Source: a virus. Taken from it: DNA of 44,017 bases. Below are positions 6,086 through 13,797 of this stretch, one piece after another (the stretch's first letter is position 1; each line of letters opens with the position of its first letter). The position numbers and the translations under genes are program-made. The stretch is from IMG/VR virus record IMGVR_UViG_3300045918_000422, positions 1-44,017 of that record; one strand, 5' to 3'. The notes beneath the pieces were generated by a model. The model made no database searches. It saw only the letters and a program-made list of their open reading frames with translations, and had not been told where the DNA came from.

Positions 6086-6247
6086 ATGAATAAAAAAAAA
6101 GTTGGTCAAGATTTTAACCACATTGGCACTAAATACCAGTGTGCTGTAGATAACGGTGCAATCCCTCGCTGGATGCCGTATGCGTTCTGGGCTGGCGTGG
6201 CTGGTGGATTTGTGGTTGGTGCTGTGGTGCTGTGGTGGGTGTTTTGA
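6086..6247 (+). CDS. Small membrane protein (53 aa)
   Basis: It begins MNKKKVGQDFNHIGTKY and ends in a Gly/Val/Trp-rich span (FWAGVAGGFVVGAVVLWWVF). TAGGAG gives a good ribosome-binding site. One C-terminal membrane span with the N-terminus outside the lipid is likely. Function is unknown. Confidence 0.65.
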   Translation: MNKKKVGQDFNHIGTKYQCAVDNGAIPRWMPYAFWAGVAGGFVVGAVVLWWVF

Positions 6248-6384
6248 AAACCGCCCAACAACAATCCGCTGACAGACGCGCTAAACGTCTGTCACTTCCA
6301 ACTAACCGCAAACCGACGATAAATAAATCGCGGTTTGTTATCCCGCCGTCACGCGGGACAATTTACTGGAGCGATAAAGAATGA
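6244..6384 (+). CDS. Small basic protein with a TTG start (46 aa)
   Basis: TTG at 6244 overlaps the previous stop (TTGA) and the stop TGA at 6382-6384 overlaps the next ATG. The product would be MKTAQQQSADRRAKRLSLPT and on to YWSDKE. Both boundaries use the tight overlaps seen throughout this cluster, which is the main evidence. The rare start codon lowers confidence. Confidence 0.5.
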   Translation: MKTAQQQSADRRAKRLSLPTNRKPTINKSRFVIPPSRGTIYWSDKE

Positions 6385-6587
6385 ATAAATTTCAAACGGA
6401 AATACTGGATTTAATTGAGGCAGCGGTAATTACTGGTGATGATACTGCTGAATTTCAGTTAGAAATATTTACTCGGCTAAATAGTTGTCGTGCGTTCGAA
6501 ACCGCCGCCGATTGCAAAGCGGTAGCCGATGCGTTAAACAACCCACACCGAAATTTATCAAACGCTAAAATTGAGGTGGACTTGTGA
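6381..6587 (+). CDS. Hypothetical protein (68 aa)
   Basis: It begins MNKFQTEILDLIEAAVITGD and is mostly alpha-helical by composition. Overlaps link it to both neighbours. No family is recognised. Confidence 0.6.
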   Translation: MNKFQTEILDLIEAAVITGDDTAEFQLEIFTRLNSCRAFETAADCKAVADALNNPHRNLSNAKIEVDL

Positions 6588-6739
6588 TAAGCAGAAAAAA
6601 ACTTTGGACGCGGCGTGAAAACTGGCAACGTTGCTTATCATTAAATCCATGCGTTGATAGTGAGATATATTGGCGGCTATGGAGTCCAATAGCCTACGAC
6701 AGACACAAAAGAACCTGGAGGATTTACGATTGTGATTGA
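6584..6739 (+). CDS. Small Trp/Arg-rich protein (51 aa)
   Basis: GTG at 6584 overlaps the preceding stop in GTGA. The product MISRKKLWTRRENWQRCLSL continues to WRIYDCD and is rich in Trp, Arg and aromatic residues. No family is recognised. The coupling on both sides supports it as a real gene. Confidence 0.5.
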   Translation: MISRKKLWTRRENWQRCLSLNPCVDSEIYWRLWSPIAYDRHKRTWRIYDCD

Positions 6740-6794
6740 TTTAAAAAAACAATGGCCACAAGCTGTTAACGCTATTTTACGGGGTGCGGAATGA
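6732..6794 (+). CDS. Very short ORF with KKQWPQAV motif (20 aa)
   Basis: GTG 6732 overlaps the upstream stop and its TGA overlaps the next ATG (6791). The peptide MIDLKKQWPQAVNAILRGAE resembles the peptide at 7121-7168 (IKEQWQQAV). It may be the remnant N-terminus of a larger gene, or simply a translational coupler. Confidence 0.35.
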   Translation: MIDLKKQWPQAVNAILRGAE

Positions 6795-7111
6795 ATGAGA
6801 AAACGATAGATGACATGACAATCGAAGAGCTAAACCGCGCTGTTGCGATTGTGCAAGGGTGGATAATTGAAAAAAGGCTGTATGAGGTTTACGTTAATAA
6901 AAACGGTAACACAGTTTTAGTAGACAATTACCGACCATGCACTAATGCCATGCAAGCTTATGAAATAATCGAACGCGAGAAAATCAGCGTTATGTATTCT
7001 CACGTTGCTAAAACATGGTATGCAGATATTGATGACCACAAGACTGAAGATGGTGAAACCGCGTTAATTGCTGCTATGCGCTGCTTTGTTAAAAGTAAGT
7101 TTTGGTTCTGA
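6791..7111 (+). CDS. Hypothetical protein (106 aa)
   Basis: The product begins MNEKTIDDMTIEELNRAVAI and ends ALIAAMRCFVKSKFWF. The first 30 residues are helical and acidic, while the middle (VYVNKNGNTVLVDNYRP) looks beta-rich. The C-terminal part (YADIDDHKTEDGETALIAAMRCFV) resembles small phage DUF2591-like proteins, but the match is weak. Confidence 0.6.
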   Translation: MNEKTIDDMTIEELNRAVAIVQGWIIEKRLYEVYVNKNGNTVLVDNYRPCTNAMQAYEIIEREKISVMYSHVAKTWYADIDDHKTEDGETALIAAMRCFVKSKFWF

Positions 7112-7120
7112 GGTGGAATT

Positions 7121-7168
7121 ATGAATAACATAAAAGAACAATGGCAACAAGCTGTTGGTTACATTTGA
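7121..7168 (+). pseudogene. Truncated KEQWQQAV peptide ORF
   Basis: MNNIKEQWQQAVGYI then stop. It is preceded by AGGTGGA and shares the K-x-QW-x-QAV core with 6732-6794, so it looks like a second, cut-off copy of the same short gene at the end of the cluster. Confidence 0.3.
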
Positions 7169-7228
7169 CTTGATAACTTTGTTTGTATCAGACTTGCGAA
7201 TGAAATACCCACCCAAAATCTAAACACA

Positions 7229-7257
7229 AGCCCAGAACTTACGAACTGGGCTTTTTG
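7229..7257. terminator. Terminator between convergent early and late genes
   Basis: AGCCCAG and CTGGGCT (7229-7235, 7246-7252) form a stem with a ten-base loop and a plus-strand T run. It ends the rightward cluster. The same stem lies just past the last late gene and probably stops leftward transcripts less efficiently. Confidence 0.85.
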
Positions 7258-7258
7258 T

Positions 7259-7702
7259 TTACGACAAAATCTCAAAAACTGGCAATGCTGCAATAGCATC
7301 ATCAATGCTATCAAAATCCAGGACGCTGCTTTTTATTGCGTCCTGGATAATCCAGACAGTCATTACCCAATTCTGTATAGCCAGTGCTTCGATTTTAAAT
7401 TCTTCAGATTTTGCCGCAGCCAAATTAACTTCTGTTAGATGATCATAGCCGCGACTTGTAATGCACTGCGTAACATAATCATCAATCGCCTGATACTGAC
7501 TAACAGCTTTTTGATCTTGGGTTTGCTGTATTTCTACAGCAATTGGGTAGCAGCTTTTATCACTGGTAATCTCGAAGCCTTTAGAGCTTTGTTCTAGCAA
7601 CTCCGCGTGTAAATCTTCTGAGATTTCTACCGCGTCTTTGGGTACAAATGAATTGTGCTCACAGTAAAACCCGTTTGTTGCTGCTGAATATTTAATAATC
7701 AT
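7259..7702 (-). CDS. Tail fiber assembly chaperone
   Basis: A 147-residue protein. The N-terminus MIIKYSAATNGFYCEHNSFV matches the opening of Caudovirales tail-fiber assembly proteins (gpG/Tfa type: Y-S...tNGFY). The helical C-terminal half contains Q-A-I-D-D-Y and W-V-M-T-V-W elements. It lies immediately downstream of the tail-fiber gene as the last late gene, the standard arrangement. Such proteins help trimerise the fiber tip and may stay bound to it. Confidence 0.75.
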   Translation of the reverse strand: MIIKYSAATNGFYCEHNSFVPKDAVEISEDLHAELLEQSSKGFEITSDKSCYPIAVEIQQTQDQKAVSQYQAIDDYVTQCITSRGYDHLTEVNLAAAKSEEFKIEALAIQNWVMTVWIIQDAIKSSVLDFDSIDDAIAALPVFEILS

Positions 7703-7703
7703 G

Positions 7704-8933
7704 TTATACCCCTATGTAACCCAATGCCTGCCATCCCACTGCCACGCCTGCAGGTGCTGCGGCTAATGTATTAGCGACTGCGATAACGTGCGTAAATGCG
7801 CTGTTTGATGATGATATAACGGAACCCACTGTGTAATTGCCGCCCACAGGATTAACATAACCCCTCACAAAAACATCAAAAGTCAACGGGAACGTAATAA
7901 TCGCATAACCGCTAGCGTTAGTTGTTACTAAGCCAAACTGCAAAACCATATTATTCGGCAAAAACATCACATCGCCACTGCCGCCACTTTTAACCGCACG
8001 GTTAAACGGCTCGCGTGATGACTCTACGCGCCAGTTTGTACCATCGCTGTACACATCACAATAACCGCCCGTTTCAAAAGTCGTTGATGTTGTACCGCCT
8101 CCAGAAATACTAAAAGTATCACTACCCGCCCGACTTACGATAACGTGTCCAGTCGTGCCGCTAATAAATCGAAACGGTACGCCAACGGGCATAGTTGATA
8201 ACGCGGGTAATGTGACAGTCACGCCACCGTTTACCGCAATTATTTTACCCGCCGATGCTGCCGTGATAGCTGAAGTTGTCGTTACTGCAAGATAACCTGG
8301 GCTTAATCCGTACACTGGATTCAACAATACCCATTGTGTAGTAGCTAAGTTGTACTGCAATTGCGCAAACTTGGGAATATCACCCACGCGCAAAGCTGTA
8401 CCGCCGTTTAACGTGATGGTGTACGCGGTTAAACCGTTGAGGCTAATTGTCGGTGTGGTGGTTGTGTTTGTACCCACTGCCGCAGTATCGACACTGATTG
8501 TCATGCCTTCAGTTAGTGCCGCAATGGCAGGTGCGAGACTGGCAGTGTAAGCCGTTGTCGTTCCTGCCGCGTCTGTGTAGGTAAACTGACCGCTTTGCAC
8601 TTGCGTTGGTTGCACCCATGCGTCATAAGCCCCCGCTGTCACTGCTAAAAAGCAGGCATCACCCGCGTTCCAAGCTTGCCCCGTAGTCGTTTGCTGACCG
8701 CGTACGATTGTAAGCACATCACCGACTACCGCCGTAACTGCGACAATCTCAACCCGTAGCCCCGTGGCTTGATCTTGAATCGTAAAGTCGAAGTATTCTC
8801 CGATTGCATTATTCGGATTTGGCAGTGTTGCACCTACTCCGCTTTGTACTGTCATAGTCGTAGCAACTGCGCTTATTGCACCTGCCAGGCTAGACCGTAT
8901 GTTATTTTTAGATAATCGCTTAGTTAAAGCCAT
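7704..8933 (-). CDS. Tail fiber protein
   Basis: A 409-residue protein rich in Thr, Ala, Gly and Val. The N-terminal part (NNIRSSLAGAISAVATTMTV, IVRGQQTTTGQAWNAGDACF) is the baseplate-attachment type repeat found in many phage fibers. The middle carries fiber-like repeats (TTPTISLNGLTAYTITLNGG), and residues about 300-409 (VMFLPNNMVLQFGLVTTNAS, ITFPLTFDVFV) resemble the receptor-binding tip of T4 gp37/Mu-type fibers. It is followed by its chaperone. This gene is the likely host-range determinant. Confidence 0.82.
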   Translation of the reverse strand: MALTKRLSKNNIRSSLAGAISAVATTMTVQSGVGATLPNPNNAIGEYFDFTIQDQATGLRVEIVAVTAVVGDVLTIVRGQQTTTGQAWNAGDACFLAVTAGAYDAWVQPTQVQSGQFTYTDAAGTTTAYTASLAPAIAALTEGMTISVDTAAVGTNTTTTPTISLNGLTAYTITLNGGTALRVGDIPKFAQLQYNLATTQWVLLNPVYGLSPGYLAVTTTSAITAASAGKIIAVNGGVTVTLPALSTMPVGVPFRFISGTTGHVIVSRAGSDTFSISGGGTTSTTFETGGYCDVYSDGTNWRVESSREPFNRAVKSGGSGDVMFLPNNMVLQFGLVTTNASGYAIITFPLTFDVFVRGYVNPVGGNYTVGSVISSSNSAFTHVIAVANTLAAAPAGVAVGWQALGYIGV

Positions 8934-8943
8934 TTTATTAATC

Positions 8944-9633
8944 CTAAATTATGTTAATGACTGGTGTTTGAAATTGAAAAGGAAACTCTAACGCACCCGT
9001 CAATATCGCCGTTTTAAAAGTTTCTGCAAGGTCAAATTTAGTTAATGCCAAGTGTTGACCGCTTAGCCCGTTAATCTCAAAACTGTTTAGTTCACCATCG
9101 TTTAAAATCCCTGAAGGGTGGGCAGGAATAAAACTATTTTGATAGATTGTTATGTTTACCTGTCTGTTTAAACCAAAGCTTATCGACACCTGGTAAGTTT
9201 GGTCTACGCGGGTATTAGTCAAAAATCGCATAATACGCCGCTTCAGTGTGCGCACACTAAACACGTCACCATCACCTTTCCAGTGATGCCAAGTAATCAC
9301 CCGTTTATAAACATCATCATCGGCTAAAACATAATTCTGCGGGAATTTATGGATTAGTTCATTAATCGCCTGTTCGTTTAATGCTGTTGTGTTTAATTCG
9401 CCTTGTGTCGTTTCGTGACCAACTGGGAAAACTGGTCGTGGTATGCCGTAAATGTTCTTGCCTATCCAGTCCAAAAACGTGCCATATTTTGAATTATAAA
9501 TAGGCAAATTAAGGGCATTAAAGCTATCAATGTAATCTTGAGCATAATCATTAAAGCCTTTGAAAAACGTATAAATCTGATCATCATCTTTGTATTGGCT
9601 GTAAGGGTACGCGGGTATAACTTCAGTTCTCAT
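8944..9633 (-). CDS. Baseplate/tail protein (gpI-like or DUF2612-like)
   Basis: A 229-residue protein between the baseplate J gene and the tail fiber. It begins MRTEVIPAYPYSQYKDDDQI and has FLDWIGKNIYGIPRP at about 50-65, typical of the family that connects the baseplate wedge to fibers. Its position matches P2 gpI/Mu gp48. The assignment is mainly by context. Confidence 0.65.
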   Translation of the reverse strand: MRTEVIPAYPYSQYKDDDQIYTFFKGFNDYAQDYIDSFNALNLPIYNSKYGTFLDWIGKNIYGIPRPVFPVGHETTQGELNTTALNEQAINELIHKFPQNYVLADDDVYKRVITWHHWKGDGDVFSVRTLKRRIMRFLTNTRVDQTYQVSISFGLNRQVNITIYQNSFIPAHPSGILNDGELNSFEINGLSGQHLALTKFDLAETFKTAILTGALEFPFQFQTPVINII

Positions 9634-9636
9634 ACG

Positions 9637-10836
9637 TTACCCCTGGTTAATGACAATCGAACCAACTGAAGCACTAAAATAGCTCTCAGATTCGCTTAAA
9701 TAGGTATGCGTACCTGCTGCCACTGTTACCCCTGCCCCGTTTATCGACACCGAAAAAATAAGGCGCGTTAGCAGTTCAGGTGCGAGAATTGAGGCGATAG
9801 ACTCCTTAAAAACTTCTGCTAGTGTTAAGTCGTTTATCGGACTGCCCACTGGTATAGAGTTAATGTAAGCAATCAACGGATTAATTGCTAGTGCATTAAC
9901 CGCTGCATTACTCACTAAATAAGTGCTGGTCGTGTTCCATGTAACCGTAATCGCTACCGTTTGCACAGGTGGATTGATAAAAACAATCTGATAGGTATCT
10001 GGGTAATCGTAAAGATTGACCGTGACATTACGCGCTGTTGTTGCGCTACCTGCCAAACTGGCAATGTCAAACAATGCGGTAAAAATTTCGTTGCCCACTT
10101 CGTATGGATCACCACCACCGCAAATAATAGACCACAAACCGCTTACCTGCTGCTTAACCGATACAAGCCGTTGCTGTACGCCTGACACTTGGTAAAGCAA
10201 CTCTTTAAGATAGGTCGTCATACCCTTGCTTGTGTACGTCCACGAACGCAAAACCCGCGCCCTGAACTGTGCGACTGTTTCACTTTCACCACCTGCTAGA
10301 CCGTCCGTAGGGTTATTAACTGTTAGCGTGTAGCCCGTCGGAACGCTTGTGCCTAACTGCGTGACCTGTGCGGCTGGTACTGACCACGAACCATCTTGAG
10401 TGGCTAAACAATAAAGCGGCTCACTGTGACCACCTGAACCAATAACACCGCCGTCCTGCACTTCGTATTGATAGATAGAGTCACCGACTAAAAAGCCACG
10501 CGGGATTATGTACCCGGATACTCCTGAAAACACAACATAAACACTTGTTCTGCTTGGCTGACCTAGTCCTAAAATACCCGCCGCTACTGCTTGCTGGTTT
10601 AAAATAACAAGGTTTGAGTTGGTCGGGCTAATGCTGTTTATTAGCTCAATGTAGGCTTGCTCACATTGTGCCAAGGCATAAACAGGTGTGCTAGTCATAT
10701 TCTCGACAAGCGATAAGGGTAGGTTAGCTGTGTAATCTGGAAGTATGCCTTCCATTTTTGCTATTAGATTATCTCGTATGGTTTCGGGCGGAGTTGTTAT
10801 CGCACCGTCTAACCCGATGTTTAAAGCTACCTGCAT
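9637..10836 (-). CDS. Baseplate J-like protein
   Basis: A 399-residue protein of the baseplate J family (P2 gpJ, Mu gp47, T4 gp6-like wedge). Seen features are the N-terminal IRDNLIAKMEGILPDYTANL, the VAAGILGLGQPSRTS stretch, and the hallmark GGESETVAQFRARVLRSW with TYTSKGMTTYL near residues 190-215. It multimerises around the baseplate hub. It is located between gp25-like and gpI-like genes as expected. Confidence 0.88.
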   Translation of the reverse strand: MQVALNIGLDGAITTPPETIRDNLIAKMEGILPDYTANLPLSLVENMTSTPVYALAQCEQAYIELINSISPTNSNLVILNQQAVAAGILGLGQPSRTSVYVVFSGVSGYIIPRGFLVGDSIYQYEVQDGGVIGSGGHSEPLYCLATQDGSWSVPAAQVTQLGTSVPTGYTLTVNNPTDGLAGGESETVAQFRARVLRSWTYTSKGMTTYLKELLYQVSGVQQRLVSVKQQVSGLWSIICGGGDPYEVGNEIFTALFDIASLAGSATTARNVTVNLYDYPDTYQIVFINPPVQTVAITVTWNTTSTYLVSNAAVNALAINPLIAYINSIPVGSPINDLTLAEVFKESIASILAPELLTRLIFSVSINGAGVTVAAGTHTYLSESESYFSASVGSIVINQG

Positions 10837-10844
10837 AATTCCGC

Positions 10845-11186
10845 CTAAATCATAATAGTTTCGGAAGCCGCGCTACCATTGAGCTTGAGAGCGTCAATAT
10901 AATAAGTCGGTTCATTGTTGGTTAAATCCACTGTTTTAACAATTGACAAGCTAGTAAACATATTAGCAAACTGTTCACGCACTCGATTGATGAAATAATC
11001 GGGGTGCGTGCGAGATGTTACTGATTGCCGCGCTGGTAGCCCGTACTGTGCAAAAAATGGCGATTCACCGAGTTGTGATTGCAAAACCTGTGCAACAGTC
11101 GTTAAGTAACAATCATCATCAAAACCGTTTGCATCGGTGTCTACTTCACGCCAAAGCCCGCTTGCATCACGTCCAAAAGTTATCAT
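10845..11186 (-). CDS. gpW/gp25-like baseplate wedge protein
   Basis: A 113-residue protein beginning MITFGRDASGLWREVDTDAN. The segment TTVAQVLQSQLGESPFFAQY with a short gap to INRVREQF is the usual gp25/Mu gp46-like pattern. The order spike - small membrane protein - gp25-like - J agrees with other contractile tails. Its start overlaps the 38-residue membrane ORF in ATGA. Confidence 0.78.
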   Translation of the reverse strand: MITFGRDASGLWREVDTDANGFDDDCYLTTVAQVLQSQLGESPFFAQYGLPARQSVTSRTHPDYFINRVREQFANMFTSLSIVKTVDLTNNEPTYYIDALKLNGSAASETIMI

Positions 11187-11299
11187 AAATGCCCATTTTG
11201 TTTATAGTCATAATTCTTTTCAAGGCGGCTTAATATTAACCAGATAATACCTGTTAATATCACTAAGCCAATGCTAAAAAATATAAAAACCCATTTCAT
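11183..11299 (-). CDS. Small membrane protein inside the baseplate operon (38 aa)
   Basis: The product MKWVFIFFSIGLVILTGIIW (first 20 residues) forms one strong N-terminal span and ends in a charged tail (LSRLEKNYDYKQNGHL). Its ATG overlaps the spike stop (TAATG) and its TGA overlaps the gp25-like start (ATGA), so it is almost certainly translated. No equivalent gene is standard at this place in baseplate operons. It may be a late accessory or lysis-related peptide. Confidence 0.7.
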   Translation of the reverse strand: MKWVFIFFSIGLVILTGIIWLILSRLEKNYDYKQNGHL

Positions 11300-11895
11300 T
11301 AGTTGTGTGGAAATCCAACAACGCCGCCTTGCGGATCATCGTGTTTATGGGTTAAAAAAGCTATTCCGCCTATAATGCAATCGCTGTCAATCGTGACGTT
11401 GCCGCCGTGAATATGAACGCCACCGCTAGATACGGTAACAATGACCGCACCCGTTGCGCTGTCCTTAATAATCACGCCGTCATGTCCGTACATAACCAAC
11501 TTGTTAACATCATCGGTCGGAGTCCAATTGGCATTGCCCACTGGCATAAAAACAAGGCTTGATAAATTAGCAGGTTTGTATAAATCGGCTGTACCCTTGC
11601 CTAGTCCCGTTGTTTCGTTAGTTCGTGCGTCCATTGGCAAAACCACGCCTTTATCACCTATCTGAACAGGGTATCTAATCCATTCCCCCATAGCGTGAGG
11701 AATTTCAACTTCTGGCAATGTAAAGCCTGTAATCACTTCAAACTTAACCCGCACAATACACGCGCCCACTGTGGCATTGATACCGATAACGCTACACGGT
11801 AAAGCCTGTCCTGTTTGCTGGATAGCGTCCTGTGCTTTCGCCTGTGCATTGCGGTTAATGCTTTGTACGAACGGGGTTTTCTGTCCTGTGTTCAT
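11299..11895 (-). CDS. Baseplate spike protein (gpV/Gp138-like)
   Basis: A 198-residue protein with an N-terminal OB-like part (LPCSVIGINATVGACIVRVK, PVQIGDKGVVLPMDA) and a C-terminal beta-helix tip (SGGVHIHGGNVTIDSDCIIG). THKH near the end gives the HxH pair that holds an iron ion at the tip of P2/phi92-type spikes. It pierces the outer membrane during contraction, which implies a Gram-negative host. Confidence 0.85.
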   Translation of the reverse strand: MNTGQKTPFVQSINRNAQAKAQDAIQQTGQALPCSVIGINATVGACIVRVKFEVITGFTLPEVEIPHAMGEWIRYPVQIGDKGVVLPMDARTNETTGLGKGTADLYKPANLSSLVFMPVGNANWTPTDDVNKLVMYGHDGVIIKDSATGAVIVTVSSGGVHIHGGNVTIDSDCIIGGIAFLTHKHDDPQGGVVGFPHN

Positions 11896-12902
11896 TCGGG
11901 CTGCTCGATTGCTTCAAAAACAGTAACCCAACTATCAGCCTGTGCCTGGCGATTGTTGCCAACATGACGGACCGATTTTATCTGAAAAACGCCTTTAAAA
12001 TTCACATTATCTTTTTTAAAATTCTGCATACTTTTTGGAGTATTCTTTAACGCGGTTTTAGGTATTTTTACAAAATCATTAACGTGCAAGTCTGCTCTCA
12101 TGACTGTTTTAAACTGTATCACGCCTATAGTTTGCCACATTGGCTGACCGATTAAGTCAACAAACCTAATGTCTTTAGGTGCGGTTTTACTTGTACCGTC
12201 CTGTATTAAAATCGTATCGCGCCTTATTGATATGCCCACGCCCTGATAAGTCTGGTCGGTAATAATCGAATGGCTAACAATACGGCAATACTCCGCAAAC
12301 TGTGTAAGCGTGTAATAAAAACCTGTTTCATCACGCGATAAAACCAGCGGTTTAGTAAGTTTCGATACTACTCTAAAAGATGGATGTGTACGCGCTAAAA
12401 CCTGTTTTATCATGTCCTCAATTTTTTGCCCTGCTTTCCAGACCACATTATAATTATTGCTTGCTGTAGCTCCTGGCATAACGACTATATCAATGGTTTG
12501 CTGTTCGCCCTGCCAGTTGCCAAAAGCCTGTAATACCTGTCCATCTAAAATAACGCCGTTCTGTTCAGGGTCAACAAGTGGGAAACCTTTAGCCATTCCA
12601 GCAAATAACTCAACTTTTGCACCTGACCAGTTCACCGCGTCGCTTCGGTCTTCTGCTGTAATGCCTGACAGTTTTATAATGCTGTTTGCATTTTGTGGCG
12701 TGTCGAATGCTGCAATCGGCAAATCGAACTCGATTTGTAAAGCGTTTAAATTTGTCGAACCATCTTTGTTGAGACTTGACCATTTTTTAACCGTTCCAGT
12801 TTTGCCCGTGGCTTTCGATTCCACTCCTGTACTTAGCCCGTGCTTTTCATCGGCGGGGCTTGGTACGTCTTGCATCGTTAGCGTTAGCTCATAATAACGC
12901 AC
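11892..12902 (-). CDS. Baseplate hub protein
   Basis: A 336-residue protein immediately upstream of the spike, the place of the gp27/gpD/Mu gp44-like hub. It has beta-rich domains such as LQIEFDLPIAAFDTP, VELFAGMAKGFPLVDPEQNG and ISIRRDTILIQDG, and VWKAGQKIEDMIKQVLARTH at about 155-175, typical of hub proteins. Hub trimers join the tube to the spike. The assignment comes from context plus this pattern. Confidence 0.75.
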   Translation of the reverse strand: MRYYELTLTMQDVPSPADEKHGLSTGVESKATGKTGTVKKWSSLNKDGSTNLNALQIEFDLPIAAFDTPQNANSIIKLSGITAEDRSDAVNWSGAKVELFAGMAKGFPLVDPEQNGVILDGQVLQAFGNWQGEQQTIDIVVMPGATASNNYNVVWKAGQKIEDMIKQVLARTHPSFRVVSKLTKPLVLSRDETGFYYTLTQFAEYCRIVSHSIITDQTYQGVGISIRRDTILIQDGTSKTAPKDIRFVDLIGQPMWQTIGVIQFKTVMRADLHVNDFVKIPKTALKNTPKSMQNFKKDNVNFKGVFQIKSVRHVGNNRQAQADSWVTVFEAIEQPE

Positions 12903-13156
12903 TAGCCCACCTCAAACGTGCTTAAATCAGAATTAAAAATCATCACAGTAGTAAAATACCCTGCTAACAGATTAATCGGTTCTGAGCGTGTCGATTCAAT
13001 TACTGGCGCGTTTAAAATCAATTCATCTATGTTTGTAGTGATTTTGATAAACCATCTTTCAGCAGCAAAATTCCACCATGTAATCGCGTTAAATCGTACC
13101 CCATCAAATACTGGAGTAAACCGCATTACATCATCGTTAAATTTATAAGCTGTCAT
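12902..13156 (-). CDS. Baseplate plug-like protein (84 aa)
   Basis: The product contains VRFNAITWWNFAAERWFIKI, the W-N...eRW-x-I pattern I recall from small baseplate plug proteins such as Pam3 gp28. It lies between the hub gene and a Dit-like gene, consistent with a part of the central baseplate. Name and fold are tentative. Confidence 0.6.
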   Translation of the reverse strand: MTAYKFNDDVMRFTPVFDGVRFNAITWWNFAAERWFIKITTNIDELILNAPVIESTRSEPINLLAGYFTTVMIFNSDLSTFEVG

Positions 13157-13797
13157 ACTTTTTCACCTTTTGACAGTTTCGACATAAGCGTATTTTGTGC
13201 GGTATCGGCTTCGTCCATTGTCATAATCATAGGACGTTGAAAGTCCAGTATAACGCCGTTTTGCATTGCGCTATGTTCGCCCTCGCTTGCGTCACGCATA
13301 GCCACTAATACGCAATTGTCATAAATAAACAACGGGGTATAAACAACAAATAACCCGCCCTGTGCCTTGTGGCTGTTGAGTGAGCTTATCAGGTTAGTCA
13401 TTGTTTGAGCGCGGGACTCCGTGCGATTGATTGCACTAGCAGGGCAGTACATAAGCAATGATACGTTTATAGGCTGTTCAACTATCGCATTTCCCGCCGT
13501 TGCACTGTTAGCGAACGGGTATGATGCAACTGTGGACTGCATAAATGTACTGCCCTGAACGACTTTAAAATGTGCAAAATAACCAGCGGGTGTAAGCGGG
13601 TAGCCTTGTTGCTGTGTGAGTTGCACAATTGGCATAAGCTTATCGGGTAGCTTTTCAGCCAAGCCATTTTTTAACAAAATAGGGCATAGAACGTGCTTAA
13701 ATTCAAACTCGTTACGCGCTGCCATATTAAGCATATTCTGTTGATTTACCGCACTAACCACCCCGCCGATGATATTCGCTACACCGTTTATGTTCAT
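13153..13797 (-). CDS. Tail protein downstream of the tape measure (Dit/adaptor-like)
   Basis: A 214-residue protein. The N-terminal 40 residues are small and polar (NIIGGVVSAVNQQNMLNMAA), followed by a beta-rich body with QPINVSLLMYCPASAINRTE and GGLFVVYTPLFIYDNCVLVA. It is coupled to tape measure and plug genes by 4-base overlaps. By position it is probably the distal tail or baseplate adaptor. The family is not recognised with certainty. Confidence 0.6.
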   Translation of the reverse strand: MNINGVANIIGGVVSAVNQQNMLNMAARNEFEFKHVLCPILLKNGLAEKLPDKLMPIVQLTQQQGYPLTPAGYFAHFKVVQGSTFMQSTVASYPFANSATAGNAIVEQPINVSLLMYCPASAINRTESRAQTMTNLISSLNSHKAQGGLFVVYTPLFIYDNCVLVAMRDASEGEHSAMQNGVILDFQRPMIMTMDEADTAQNTLMSKLSKGEKV

